From NCBI RefSeq assembly GCF_900106785.1, contig NZ_LT629845.1, positions 594,389-633,808 on the forward strand: a stretch of DNA of 39,420 bases. The letters are read 5' to 3'. A program made the position numbers and the translations under genes. The notes under the pieces were generated by a model that was given only the letters and a program-made list of their open reading frames with translations, was not told the origin of the DNA and ran no database searches. Shown here one piece after another: positions 25,978 through 37,900 of this stretch (positions are counted from its first letter, which is position 1; each line of letters opens with the position of its first letter). This DNA is from Prevotellamassilia timonensis (GTDB taxonomy: Bacteria; Bacteroidota; Bacteroidia; Bacteroidales; Bacteroidaceae).

Positions 25978-28900
25978 GTGGTGCCAGCTACGATGAAGGC
26001 TGGTGACAGAAATGTGTATGTTATTGATGGCGATGTGGTGCAATATGCGGACAAGTCTGGCATAGATGTGGCGAAGTCGGACAAGAGTATTGTTGTGTGT
26101 GATGCTGAGACGGGCAAGTATGAGTATACGAGTCCGGACCAGCTAATGAATGTTGGTGAGCCGGCGGACCCGAGCACACTGTCGGAGGCGTATATGGCGA
26201 ACGAGCGTGCGAAGGAGGCTGCTGCCAATGGCGAGGGAACTGCCGAGGGTAATGCGGCTGCCGAGAGTAATGCTGCTGCCAATGGCGATGTGTCTGCTGA
26301 TGGTGGCAAGGCGGAAGTTGAGGAGCCTGCCTACACAGATGGCAGTCGTGTTGAGATAAATGGGCATGAGTATGACGTAAAGTCGGCAGGTGAGAAGACT
26401 GTGGTGCTTGTTGACGAGCACGGGAAGGAGCTTGCTTGGACCCGTAGTGCGCTTGATGCGAAGTTGGAGAGTGGTGATGCTGAGGTGCTTGAACCCAAGG
26501 CGGAGGCTGCTCCTGATGTAGCAACGGAGGGTTTGAAGGTTGGTGACGTGTTTGAAGACAGCGATGGTAATGCGCTGACCGTTAAGCGCGTTGATGGCGA
26601 CAAGGTTGTTGCTGTTGGCGCAGACGGGAAGGAGCAGACGTATGAAGATGGCATGTTTGAGCAGATGGTGGAAAGCGGTGTGCTGAAGCGTAAAACGACT
26701 GACCTGAACGCAGCTCAGGCTGGTAGTTCTGAAGGTGATGGTGTTCCTGCATTTGGCGTTGGTTCTGTAATTGAACTCGAAGGGCATGAATATAAGCTGC
26801 TTCGCGTGGACAAAGAAGATGATACCGTTTACTTAGAGAATGTTGAAGGCGAAACTGCACTCTGGTCATATTCTGGAATTTGCATTGCTTTCAATGAAGG
26901 TGATGCACGTTTGATTGATAATAAGAATTACGTTTTAACTGACAACCAGGGTAATCCTGTCAATGAAAATGGAACATTGAAGGTGGAGGAGGTGAAGTCT
27001 GTAGATGAACTGACGGACGAGGATTTCTCTGCTCCTACACGTAATGTGCAGTTGCCTGCTTTGCCTCAGAATGTGGACGCAGCTATTGGTGCGAATGGGA
27101 AGCCAGTCATTATAAAGAAAAATATTTTTGAAAAGAATTGGAACGCCCATAGGTTCCCGTTTGAGGAAAGTAGAGCCATATTAAATGCTGCTCTATATAA
27201 TACAGATTTAGTAGGTCAGACACAACCCAACAACAAACCGCTGCATTGGGTTGCCATTAAAATTGACGACAAAAGTCCTATCGTAGTACTTGAAGTAAAC
27301 GAGAATAAGGATAATATAGAAATTGTCGGTTGGTATACGCTTGATGAACGAAACTTAAACAGAATAAAAAGACAAGCCGAGAAGAACGGCGGCGAACTCG
27401 TTATGTTATCCCCGAAGGATAAGGTGGAAAGCCTTTCCACTCCTCAAACCGACTTGTCTTCTGAGAGCAAAGGTACGGAACAATCTTCAAGTGTGCAAGT
27501 TGGTGTGCAGGAAAATGCTCCTATGCCGATGCGTGTTGTTGGCAAGGGGAAGAATGCGGCGCAGGAGGAGGACTGGCTTGCGACGACTCCGAAGCGTGGT
27601 CATGACTATGTGTTCAAGGAGAGTGGTCTTGATGCTGAGGAGGCGAATGCTTTTGTGGAGAACAAGGTGGCTGAGGCTGAGAAGAATCTTGAAAAGGTTA
27701 AGGGCAAGGCTCCTAAGATGGGTACTAACATTGCGGCTTACAAGGAGGCTAAGGCAGACTATGAGGCTCGTGTGGCTGAGGCTCAGAAGGCTGTGGACTA
27801 CTGGCATGCGGTGAAGGCTGAGCGTGACAAGGTGTTGCTTGAGGAACGGCGTGCGCGCAAGGAGAAGGACAAGGCGTTGTATGACGATGCCGTGGCGCAG
27901 GAGGAGCAGCGCAAGGCTGAGATGGCGCAGAAGGCTGCCGAGCAGGAGGCTTTGGGCAGTAACGCTGTGGCTCCTGCCATTAAGGAGAAGTGGGAGAATG
28001 CTCCGAAGGTAGATGGTGGTGCAGATGAGATTACTTTGCCTAATGGTGAGGTGGTGGCCGGTCATTATGTGCTGACGGAGAGTGGTGCGGCGAGTGCTTC
28101 GCACCAGGCTACGAATGGGTTTGCGGAGACTGAGGGTTACCCTGTGGACGTGAATGGTGAGACGGTGAATGACCGTGACTATAAGCGTGACGCTGAGGCC
28201 CAGCAGGTGACGCGTGGCATGGCGGCAGATTATGACAGCCGTGCGCTGCAAAGCCCTGTTGTGGTGAGTGGTGATGGTGTGGTGCTGTCGGGTAACGGCC
28301 GTACCATGGCTGGTGAAATTGCGGCTTTGAATGGTAGTGATGCGAAATATAATGCGTATCTTCGCGGGCATGCCGGCAAGTTTGGTTTTACGACGGAGCA
28401 GGTGGAAGGGTTTAAGCACCCGCGTGTGGTGTTTGTGCCTGATGGTGAGATGCCTTACACGTCGGAGACCTTTGCGAAGTTCAACCAGCGTGAGCAGAAG
28501 AGTCAGAGCCGTACTGAGATGGCTGTGAAGCTTGGCAAGGTGGTGGACGATGCTTTGTTTGGCCGTGTGATGGACGTGATAGGGCGTCATGAGTCGTTGG
28601 CTGAGTTTTATGCTGATGATGCTGCTACTGCTGCTGTGGTGAAGGAGTTGGCTGATGCTGGCGTGATACCTCAGACAGAGATGGCGCAGTTGTTTGACGG
28701 TGGCCGTTTGAGCGAGAGCGGTCAGGCTATGGTTGAGGGTGTGCTTGTGGGCAAGGTGTTCCAGGGCAGCCCTGATGCTGTGCGTCAGATTACTGAGGTG
28801 AAGAGCATGCGCAAGGCTGTGATGGCTGCTTTGCCTGAGGTGGTGGCTTGTCACCGCCTGGGTGGTGGCTATGACTTGTCGAAGGAGTTGGCTGCTGCTG

Positions 28901-31900
28901 TAGACTTGGTGTATAAGGCCCGCAAGGCTGGTTTTAAGCTTGGTCAGCATGTGAGCCAGCATGCGCGACAGGGTAACTTGTTCCAGCTGGACGATGGTGC
29001 GACGGTGGCAGACTACAACAATGCTGCTGTGATGATGCTGGCAGACGTGATGAACGATGGGCGTGTGACGCAGCTGAAGAAGGTGCTGTCGTTTTATAAC
29101 ACGCAGGCGGCAGACTCTGCCCAGGGCATTGGTGACATGTTTGCCGGTGGTGTGAAGAGTAAGGGACAGATTATTAACGAGGTAAATGAGTTATTAAACA
29201 ATGGACAAGAATACGATAGAAGAACCCCGTCGGTTGCAGACGGACAAGGCGTCGGAGGCGAAGGCGGCGAACAAGGCGATGTTGCTGGCCCGAGCCATCA
29301 AGGCGGCGAGGGCAGCGAGCGGAGATTAAGTGAGGCTTTTGACGGCCTTGCAGCGCAGCTGAAGACTGCTGAGGGTGAGGAACGTAAGCGTGTGCTTGGT
29401 GAGATGCGTGATGGTATTGCGCGTTTTGCTGAGGAGAATGGTTACCCTGTGCCGGAGTTCTTGCTGACGCGTGAGGACTTTTTGGCGGCTGTGCCCGAGA
29501 AGGACAGGGCGAAGTATGTTGAAATGCTTGAAAAGGGCATGCGTATGCCTGCCTACTATGAAAATAAGAAGGTTTATTATTTTGTAGAAGGTTGTGATAA
29601 TTTTGACAAAGATGTAGCTGAAACGCTTGCCCATGAGTATACTCATGCTGATAATGCGGAGTTTCCCGAGAATGTGAATGCCATAGTGTATGCTGTTGAG
29701 GACACGCATGAGGTTTCACAAGATGAGTTGGTTGACATTCTTGAAAAGCTGTCAGACTCTACCGTCTATGAGGAAAAGGCTGAGCAGTTAGAGGCAGATG
29801 GTAAGAATGCTAACCCGATGCTTGCAGATGAGGTTATAGCTCATTCTGTGGGCCGCATGGTGGTGGAAGGTGAGCAGGCACTTGACGGCATAACAAAGAA
29901 TCCGACGCTGCAATTTTTCATTAAACGTGCATATAAAGAAAGAGAAAATGAACGACAACACAATCTTTATTCCAATAGAAATGCCGAGCGGGCAGATAAG
30001 ACGGTTCCGAGTTCCGGCAGAAATAGTTCCGATAATGAAGCAGTTGCGGGAGGAACACCCGGAGATGGACAGCTCGGAGGCAGCTCTGAAGGCGATGGAC
30101 ATCTTGAAGGAACAGCAGAGCGGGGACGCTCAACAGTAAGTGAAGGCAAGGAAGTAGCGGCTCCTTCGGAAGAGGGTGCTAAAGTTGGTGTGACCGATGG
30201 TGAGAAATCGTCGGGCACAGGAGATGCTGTGCCTTCGGGTAAGGGTGACACCCCGTTGAGTGAGAAGATAGCCACCGCCTCAGCCGAAGTGAACACCGAA
30301 CCGACAGAGGCGCAGAAAGAAGCCGGCAATTATAAGAAGGGGCATGTGCAAGTTGGTACGTTCGACATCACCATTGAGCAGCCGCAGGGCAGTGTGCGTA
30401 AAGGCACTGATGCTGACGGCAAGCAGTGGGAAAGCAAGATGAACAACACTTATGGCTACATTCGTGGTGCAGTGGGTGTTGATGGTGACCATATAGACGT
30501 GTTCCTCTCTAATGACATTGATGGTTGGAACGGACGCAAGGTGTTTGTAGTGGACCAGTACAACCCAGATGGCAGTTTTGACGAGCATAAGGTGATGCTT
30601 GGTTTCAACGATGCTGATGAAGCAAAGAGCGACTATCTTGCTAACTATGAGAATGGTTGGGAGAATGGTCGTAGAATTGACGTGACTGCTGTGAGCCTCG
30701 AAGACTTTGAGAAGTGGATTGCATCAAGCAAGCGCAAGACAAAGCCTTTTGGTGAGTACTCGTCGGTGAAGAATGGTGTTGTGCCTTCGGGTAAGGACGA
30801 GAGTGTGGAACGGAATGAAGTCCTTGAATATGAAAAGGCTTTAGACCATCTGGAAGACGTGGAACAGAAATGGGGGGATAAAATACAGGACTATGTATAT
30901 GAGCATTATCCTACTCAGGCTACGACATCGGCAGAAAGCACTTCAGAAAAAGGATTGCAGGAGCGCAAAGCAATGAAGGCTGACCCCGTGCTAAAGCAGA
31001 TGTATGTAGAGGCAAAGAAGGAAATAGATGCCGCAGATGAAATGGTAACGCAGAAGTATAGTGCTTTGCCAGAAGATTTGCGTCAACAAAAGGCTGTCGG
31101 AAAGTCTGCACAACCTCCTACGCGTGAGGAGTCTATACTTCGTGATGTGGTGATAGAGCACATGAAAGGCAGTGGCCTTGATGTGATTGGCACGGAAGAT
31201 GGCCAGCGTGTGCTTGACATGGCGAATGATGACGGTGCGAAGGAGCACCGCGTGTACCATGGCAGCGGTGCTGAGTTTGACCACTTTGACCATAGTCACA
31301 TGGGCGAGGGTGAAGGTGCGCAGGCTTATGGCTGGGGCACTTATGTGACCGAGGTGAGAGGCATTGGCGAGGGGTATGCGATACGTTCAAAGAACGGAAT
31401 TTCAATGAGTCGTGAGGAGTGGTCTTTGAAACGTAGTGAACTTGAATCGAATATCTATCGTGCCAAGGAGCAGTTGCCTTTCCTTAAAGGGGAATATAAG
31501 GCAGAAGTGGAAGCTCAAATCTCGGAATGGGAGGAACAGTTAAAGGATTATGAACCACATAATTACCTTTACACTGTTGAAATTCCCGATGACAATGGTG
31601 GAAATTATTTGGATTGGAATGGGCCTGTGCCAGCTGAAACTATTGACCGCATTACAGAGTATCTGAGAGAAAAGTATGGTGATGAGGTGGTGAATGGGAG
31701 ATGGTTGTCTAATCCTTTGTTGTCAAGCAAGGGCGTGGACGTTTCGTCAAGGAATGGTGCTGCCATCTACCGTCAGTTGGAACGTGCTCTTGGCAGTGAC
31801 AAGAAGGCATCGCAATTACTATCGTCGTTAGGTTATGCCGGCATTAAATATCCGGCAGAATTTCGCAGTGGCGGCCGTAAGGACGATGCGAAGAACTATG

Positions 31901-34900
31901 TTATCTTTAACGAGAATGACGCGGAGATAACTGACCATGTGCGCTTTTTTAAGACCAAGAATGGTGAGGCTTATGGCTTTACTGTTGGCGGCAAGATTTA
32001 CTATGACCCGAGGATTGCGAATGCTGAGACACCTGTGCATGAGTATGCCCACTTGTGGGCGAGTGCGCTGAAGGCGAACAATGCGAAGGAGTGGAAGAAT
32101 GTGGTTGACTTGATGAAGGGCACCAAGGTTTGGGAGGAGGTGAAGAAGGCCTATCCCGAACTTGAGACAGACGATGAGATTGCTGACGAGGTGCTTGCCA
32201 CGTATTCGGGCCGACGGGGTGCGGAGCGACTTCGTGAGGAGATGCGCAAGGCTGCTGCCGAGGGCGATGGCGTGATGGGCAAGGCTGAGGCGGTGAGTGC
32301 GCTGCAGCGTGTGAAGCGTGCCATAGACAAGTTTTGGAAGGCTGTGGCAGACTTCCTTCACATTCACTATACGAGTGCTGAGGAAGTGGCTGACAGAGTG
32401 ATGAAGGATTTGCTTGACGGTGTGGACCCGCGCAGCATGATGGACGGTGGCAAGAGCCTTCGTCCTGAGACGCGTGTCAATGTAGTGGAGGCTGAGGCCG
32501 GGCATGGCTTTAAGAATTATGCTGAAGCCAAGGCTTGGGCTAAGGAGCATATAGCACGCACTTATAGCGGTGAAGAGACTGGTGGCAAGGGCGACATTCG
32601 CATCAGTAATGCGGCCGTTGACAAATATCTGTCGCAGAGTGCAGTTGACAAGAGTGAGAGCAAGGACGTTCACTTGGCTGTGTTGAAGGTGTTGCCTGAT
32701 GTTATCCGTGAAAGTGTAGATGCAGAACAGCATGCGGACTTTAAGAAGGGTGAAGATGGTGTGCGCTCGGCAGCGAATGGTGTCAATCCCAATGTAACCA
32801 TACACAGATTGTATGGCGCAGTACGTATGGACGGAAAGCTGTATAGGGTTAAGGTTACGCTGAAGGAGGATGTCAAGAGCGAACGGCCTGCAAAGAAAGC
32901 ATATAGCTATGAAGCAACAAAAATAGAGTTGCTTGCAGGAACATTGGTCAAGCCCGAAGGTGATGACCCCAATACAAACAACTCTATAACTGCTGCAAAT
33001 TTACTGAATGGTGTTGAGAAATCCTACGATGGCGGTAAGTTTTTTGAGGATTACAACAAAATTCGTGAGCAATTTATTGGCGAGAAGGGTGCGGAGCGTG
33101 CCGACCATGCCGATGAGGTGAACACGCGACTTGACAACCTAAGTGTGGCTCGCGAGATGGAGGCTGAGAAGAAGGACGCGAAGGCTATCAAGATGGCTAC
33201 TGGCTGGGAACGTGGTGCAGACGGCAAGTGGCGTTATGAAGTTGGAGATGTAAGGTTTTATGACGGTCTTCAGCTTATAAATAGAAGCGTAAAAACGGAA
33301 GCAACGCTTGATGATTTGCTTGAAGATAATAAAGATAAAGAGGCTTTATTCGCGAGCTATCCCTCATTGAAAAATATGCCCGTGGTTCTTGAAGATATGG
33401 GGTATAAGGGAGTCGGAGAATATAACTACGGAAAGGAAACAATTCGTCTTAATACCTATTTGCTTACGGACGATGACGGGTATTTAACTAAGCCTGCCGT
33501 TGAAATTCTCAATCATGAGATACAACATGCTATTCAGAAGATTGAGGGTTTTGCCAGAGGTGGCAGTCCTGCGATGGTGCGGTCGGAGATAAAGAAGCAG
33601 ATGGCCGAGGTGACGAAGCAGATAAGGCAGTTGCGTGCTGAGGGCAAGGAGGCTGAGGCGAAGGAGCTCATCAAGAAGAACAGAGGGCTTTACGAGGCAT
33701 CTGTAGGTGATGATGACTTTGGCAGTTATAAGTCGCTTGCCGGTGAGGTGGAGAGCCGCAATGTGGAGAGCCGTATGGGCATGAGCGCGGAGGAGCGCCG
33801 TGCGAGCCTTGCTGCTGAGACTGAGGACGTGAGCCGTGAGGACCAGATATTCTTGACGAGTGGTGATGGTGGTGAAACGGCACATAGTGTTGAGATGGTG
33901 CACAAGCCGTCGAAAGAGGAGACTGTTCTTCGTGATGTGGTGATAGAGCACATGAAAGGCAGTGGTCTTGATGTGATTGGCACGGAAGATGGCCAGCGTG
34001 TGCTTGACATGGCGAACGATGACGGTGCGAAGGAGCACCGCGTGTACCACGGCAGCGGTGCTGAGTTTGACCACTTTGACCATACCCACATGGGCGAGGG
34101 TGAAGGTGTGCAGGCTTATGGCTGGGGCACTTATGTGACCGAGGTAGAAGGTATTGGCAGGACGTATGCCATTCAGAATAGCGAGAATGCAAGAGAACAT
34201 TATGTATATAGCGGTGACACGCATGGACTTAGTGAGGAACGTATCAATGAGATATTGGAAGTCTTTTTAGACGCAAAGCCTTCAGAAGGACATGTTGTAA
34301 GTGAGTATAATGATGCGTTGGATTGGTATAGTAGCAAACGCGATGAATATTGTCAATCTTTAGCAAAAGACGCGTCATTGCTAAATCCTTCTGATATTTC
34401 CATTGTCGTGGACAAAACAAGGAACCTCTACACGGTAGAAATTCCCGATGACAATGGAAGTAACTATCTTGCATGGAATGAACCATTAAGTGTGGAAGAT
34501 TCAGGTAGAATTATAAGTGGCCTGTTTGATTTGCCTTCTTCGGATATTGAGGAGATGGCTAAACGTGATTATACGTTCAAACATATTTTGTATGACCTGA
34601 TTAAAATTAATGATAAGGCGCAGTTTGTTCCTGTCTTGGCTAAGGGCAATGTGCTAAGCAGGTCTACAATGTATGATGGCGGTAGAGAAATAAATGATTC
34701 TGGCGGAGTTTACAGAAGGTTGCAGGGCTGGTTCGGCAGTGCCAAGGCTGTATCGAAGTTCCTTTCTTCTCTTGGCTATGCCGGCATTAAATATCCAGCA
34801 GACTATCGCAGTGGCGGCCGTAAGGACGATGCGAAGAACTATGTTATCTTTAACGAGAATGACGCGGAGATAACTGACCATGTGCGCTTTTTCAAGACCA

Positions 34901-37900
34901 AGAATGGCGAGGCTTATGGCTTTACTGTTGGCGGCAAGATTTACTATGACCCGAGGATTGCGAATGCTGAGACACCTGTGCATGAGTATGCCCACTTGTG
35001 GGCGAGTGCGCTGAAGGCGAACAATGCGAAGGAGTGGAAGAATGTGGTTGACTTGATGAAGGGCACCAAGGTTTGGGAGGAGGTGAAGAAGGCCTATCCC
35101 GAACTTGAAACGGACGATGAGATTGCTGACGAGGTGCTTGCCACGTATTCGGGCCGACGGGGCGCTGAGCGACTTCGTGAGGAGATGCGCAAGGCTGCTG
35201 CTGAGGGTGATGGTGTGATGGGCAAGGCTGAGGCGGTGAGTGCGCTGCAGCGTGTGAAGCGTGCCATAGACAAGTTCTGGAAGGCTGTGGCAGACTTCCT
35301 TCACATTCACTACACGAGTGCCGAGGAGGTGGCTGACAGAGTGATGAAGGATTTGCTTGACGGTGTGGACCCGAGAAAGTTTGTCAAGAAGGAGAATGTA
35401 AAGGAAATAGATGGCATCAGATATTCGCTGAAAGATGGTTCGTTCCTTCGCTCGGGCAGTTACTTTAGCGGTGGCGGATTGCTTGAGGAGGGGTTGAAGG
35501 ATTATCTTGACCCCAAGGTGGCTGTGGAGTTTAACAAGAAGATTTCGGGTGTGTACAGGGATAACTTTGGCAACCATATTGTGACTGCTGATGTGCGTGA
35601 TGTGGACCCGAAGGAACTTGTGAAGGACATTGACGGGCCTGTGCAGTATTTCCATGCGTCGCCGGTGTGCAAGAATTTTTCGACAGCGAAGCGTGACGGC
35701 GGTGAGGTGGAACTTGACAAGGAGACTGCAAGGTCGACAGCGCAGTTTATTGGTGAGACTCGCCCGAAGGTGGTGACGATTGAGAATGTGAAGGGCTACA
35801 AGAATAGTGATGCCTTGAAGATTATAACTGACGAGCTGACTGCCCAGGGTTATGACTGGGACATGGGTGTGTATAATGCGGCGGACTATGGTGGCTACAC
35901 TAATCGTGAGCGTTTGATAGTGCGTGCTGTGCGTGATGGGAAGTTGCCGCCTAAGCCTGAGGCTCTGCCAGAAGGTGAGCGCAAGGGTGGCTGGATAGAG
36001 GCTGTGTCGGACCTTATTGATGGTCTGCCGGAGAAGAAGAGTGGTGTGCCCAAGTGGGTTAACGAGCGGTTGAAGGGTGAGGGTATAGACTACCGTCACA
36101 TAGACAAGCCGTTGTATGTGTTTGGGCAGGGTAACAGCCGTACTTCGATACCTCATGCTTTTGCCGATGAGTTGCTGCCGACGTTGCGGACGAAGGGTGG
36201 TGATATGATAATTATGCCTGACGGCCGTGTGTTGAAGGTGACACCGAGGGTGCTGGCTCGTGTGACGGGGTTGGCAGATGACTATGAGATGCCAGAGACT
36301 GATGACTTGGCGCATACGGTGGTGGGCAATGGCATTCCGACTCAGTTGTCGGAGCATGTTATTGGTCCGCTGCTTGCAGATGTGTTTAATGGTGGTGAGC
36401 CTGCGAGGAAGGACGGCAGTGCGCATTTGGGACGTGGCAATGGTGCTGGCGAGATGGGTGCTGTAGAGGACTACACGGCATTTGCCAGCCGGTATGGTGT
36501 CAGCGCGGATATGGTGAAGGATTATGCGTTGGGCATGGAGACTGGCAACTTGCATAAGGCTGATTTTGCATTGGCTGAGATACGCCGTACGATGCGTGTG
36601 GCAAACCGTGGCATGAAGCTTTCGGAGTTTGGCAAGTTGTTCCGCCCTGTGCAAAAGGAGTTGGCTGAACGTTATGGTGACATAGAGAAGTTGCGTCAGG
36701 AGCATATTGATGCTGAGATGCGTGAGCGTGGCGTTATGGAGGCTGCCCGCAAGCGTGCCGAGGAGGAGGCGGCAAAGCGTAAGGCTCGTGCTGACGAGTT
36801 GCGTTTGTTGCCGGCTGAGGAACTTGACAGGCGTTATTTTGAGGCGGTTGAGCGTGGTGACGATGCTGCTGCCCGCGAGATGCTTGACGAGGCTGCACGC
36901 CGCAAGGGGTATGATGACACTGAAAGCGGCTACCAGGGTGTGGGTGCATGGGTGGCACCGTCGAACCCAGGGTATGAGAGTGATGCAGCGCGCAGGGCTG
37001 ATGTGGAGGATAATGCTCCTGATGTGAATGTGGAGGACATTGCTTTGGGGTATTCGCTTGTTGACGAGAATTATTGGCATGAGCCTCGCAAGTACATGCA
37101 GACTGACGCTACTGCTGTGGAGTCGGTAAACGCGATAAATGATGCCATGGCTGCAATAAGGCGTGGTGAGAAAGATGTGAAGGTGAAGGTGTATCGTGCT
37201 GTGCCCAGCTCGGTGAAGGAGGGCAAGTTGCGCAATGGTGACTGGGTGACTCCGTCGAGAGCGTATGCTAAGATGCACGGTGAGCACCGGTTGGAGGGTG
37301 ACTACCGCATTATAGAAGATGAGGTGCCAGTGAATGAGCTTTGGTGGGACGGAAATGACAGCCGTGAATGGGGCTTTGACGATGGCAAGGGCTACAAGTA
37401 TAAGAATGTGGAGAACAGCCGCAAGTTGAATGACCTTGTGACGCGTGATGATAATGGCGAGATTATTGCTCCTTCGAAGCGTTTTGACGAGAATGTGGAA
37501 GATGTTCGTTTCAGAGAGGACAATGTGAAGAATCCGGCTGAAATGTCTGAGGAGGAGAAATCAAGTCGTGGTAATCAGCTTTTGAGTGTTCCAGCGGTGA
37601 ATGTAGAAAGCAACCAAATTGTGAAGACGGAAGAAATGTCTGCACGAAGGGCTGCTGAAAAGTGGTGGAGAGAGCACATAGGTGAGCCTTTGTTCTATGA
37701 TACAGAGGTCGGGCAGGTTGAAATCAATGAGAATTCTATTGGTTCTTCATTGGCTCATCGCTATGGTCAAGCCAAACTTGATGCTATCACTTCGCTGAAA
37801 GGGCGCACCCGACAAACCCTGTGGAGGGCTGTGCAGATGCTAACCCAAAAACTGAGTTGCCAAACGATACATGATTGCCCAAAAGTAGTACCTTTGCACT

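Noticed and set aside
26150-26359. A further nested plus-strand ORF in the giant gene
   Set aside because: It is Arg/Leu-rich, has no second copy, and looks like an ordinary shadow frame, unlike the two nested ORFs reported.
27487-28962. A 491-codon open frame on the minus strand
   Set aside because: Same antisense shadow effect, with low-complexity His/Leu/Ser sequence over the coiled-coil and ParB regions.
34654-37287. An 877-codon open frame on the minus strand
   Set aside because: It is exactly opposite the giant gene, rich in His, Leu, Arg and Thr, and has no domain. Strong codon bias in the giant gene (few codons giving antisense stops) explains it.
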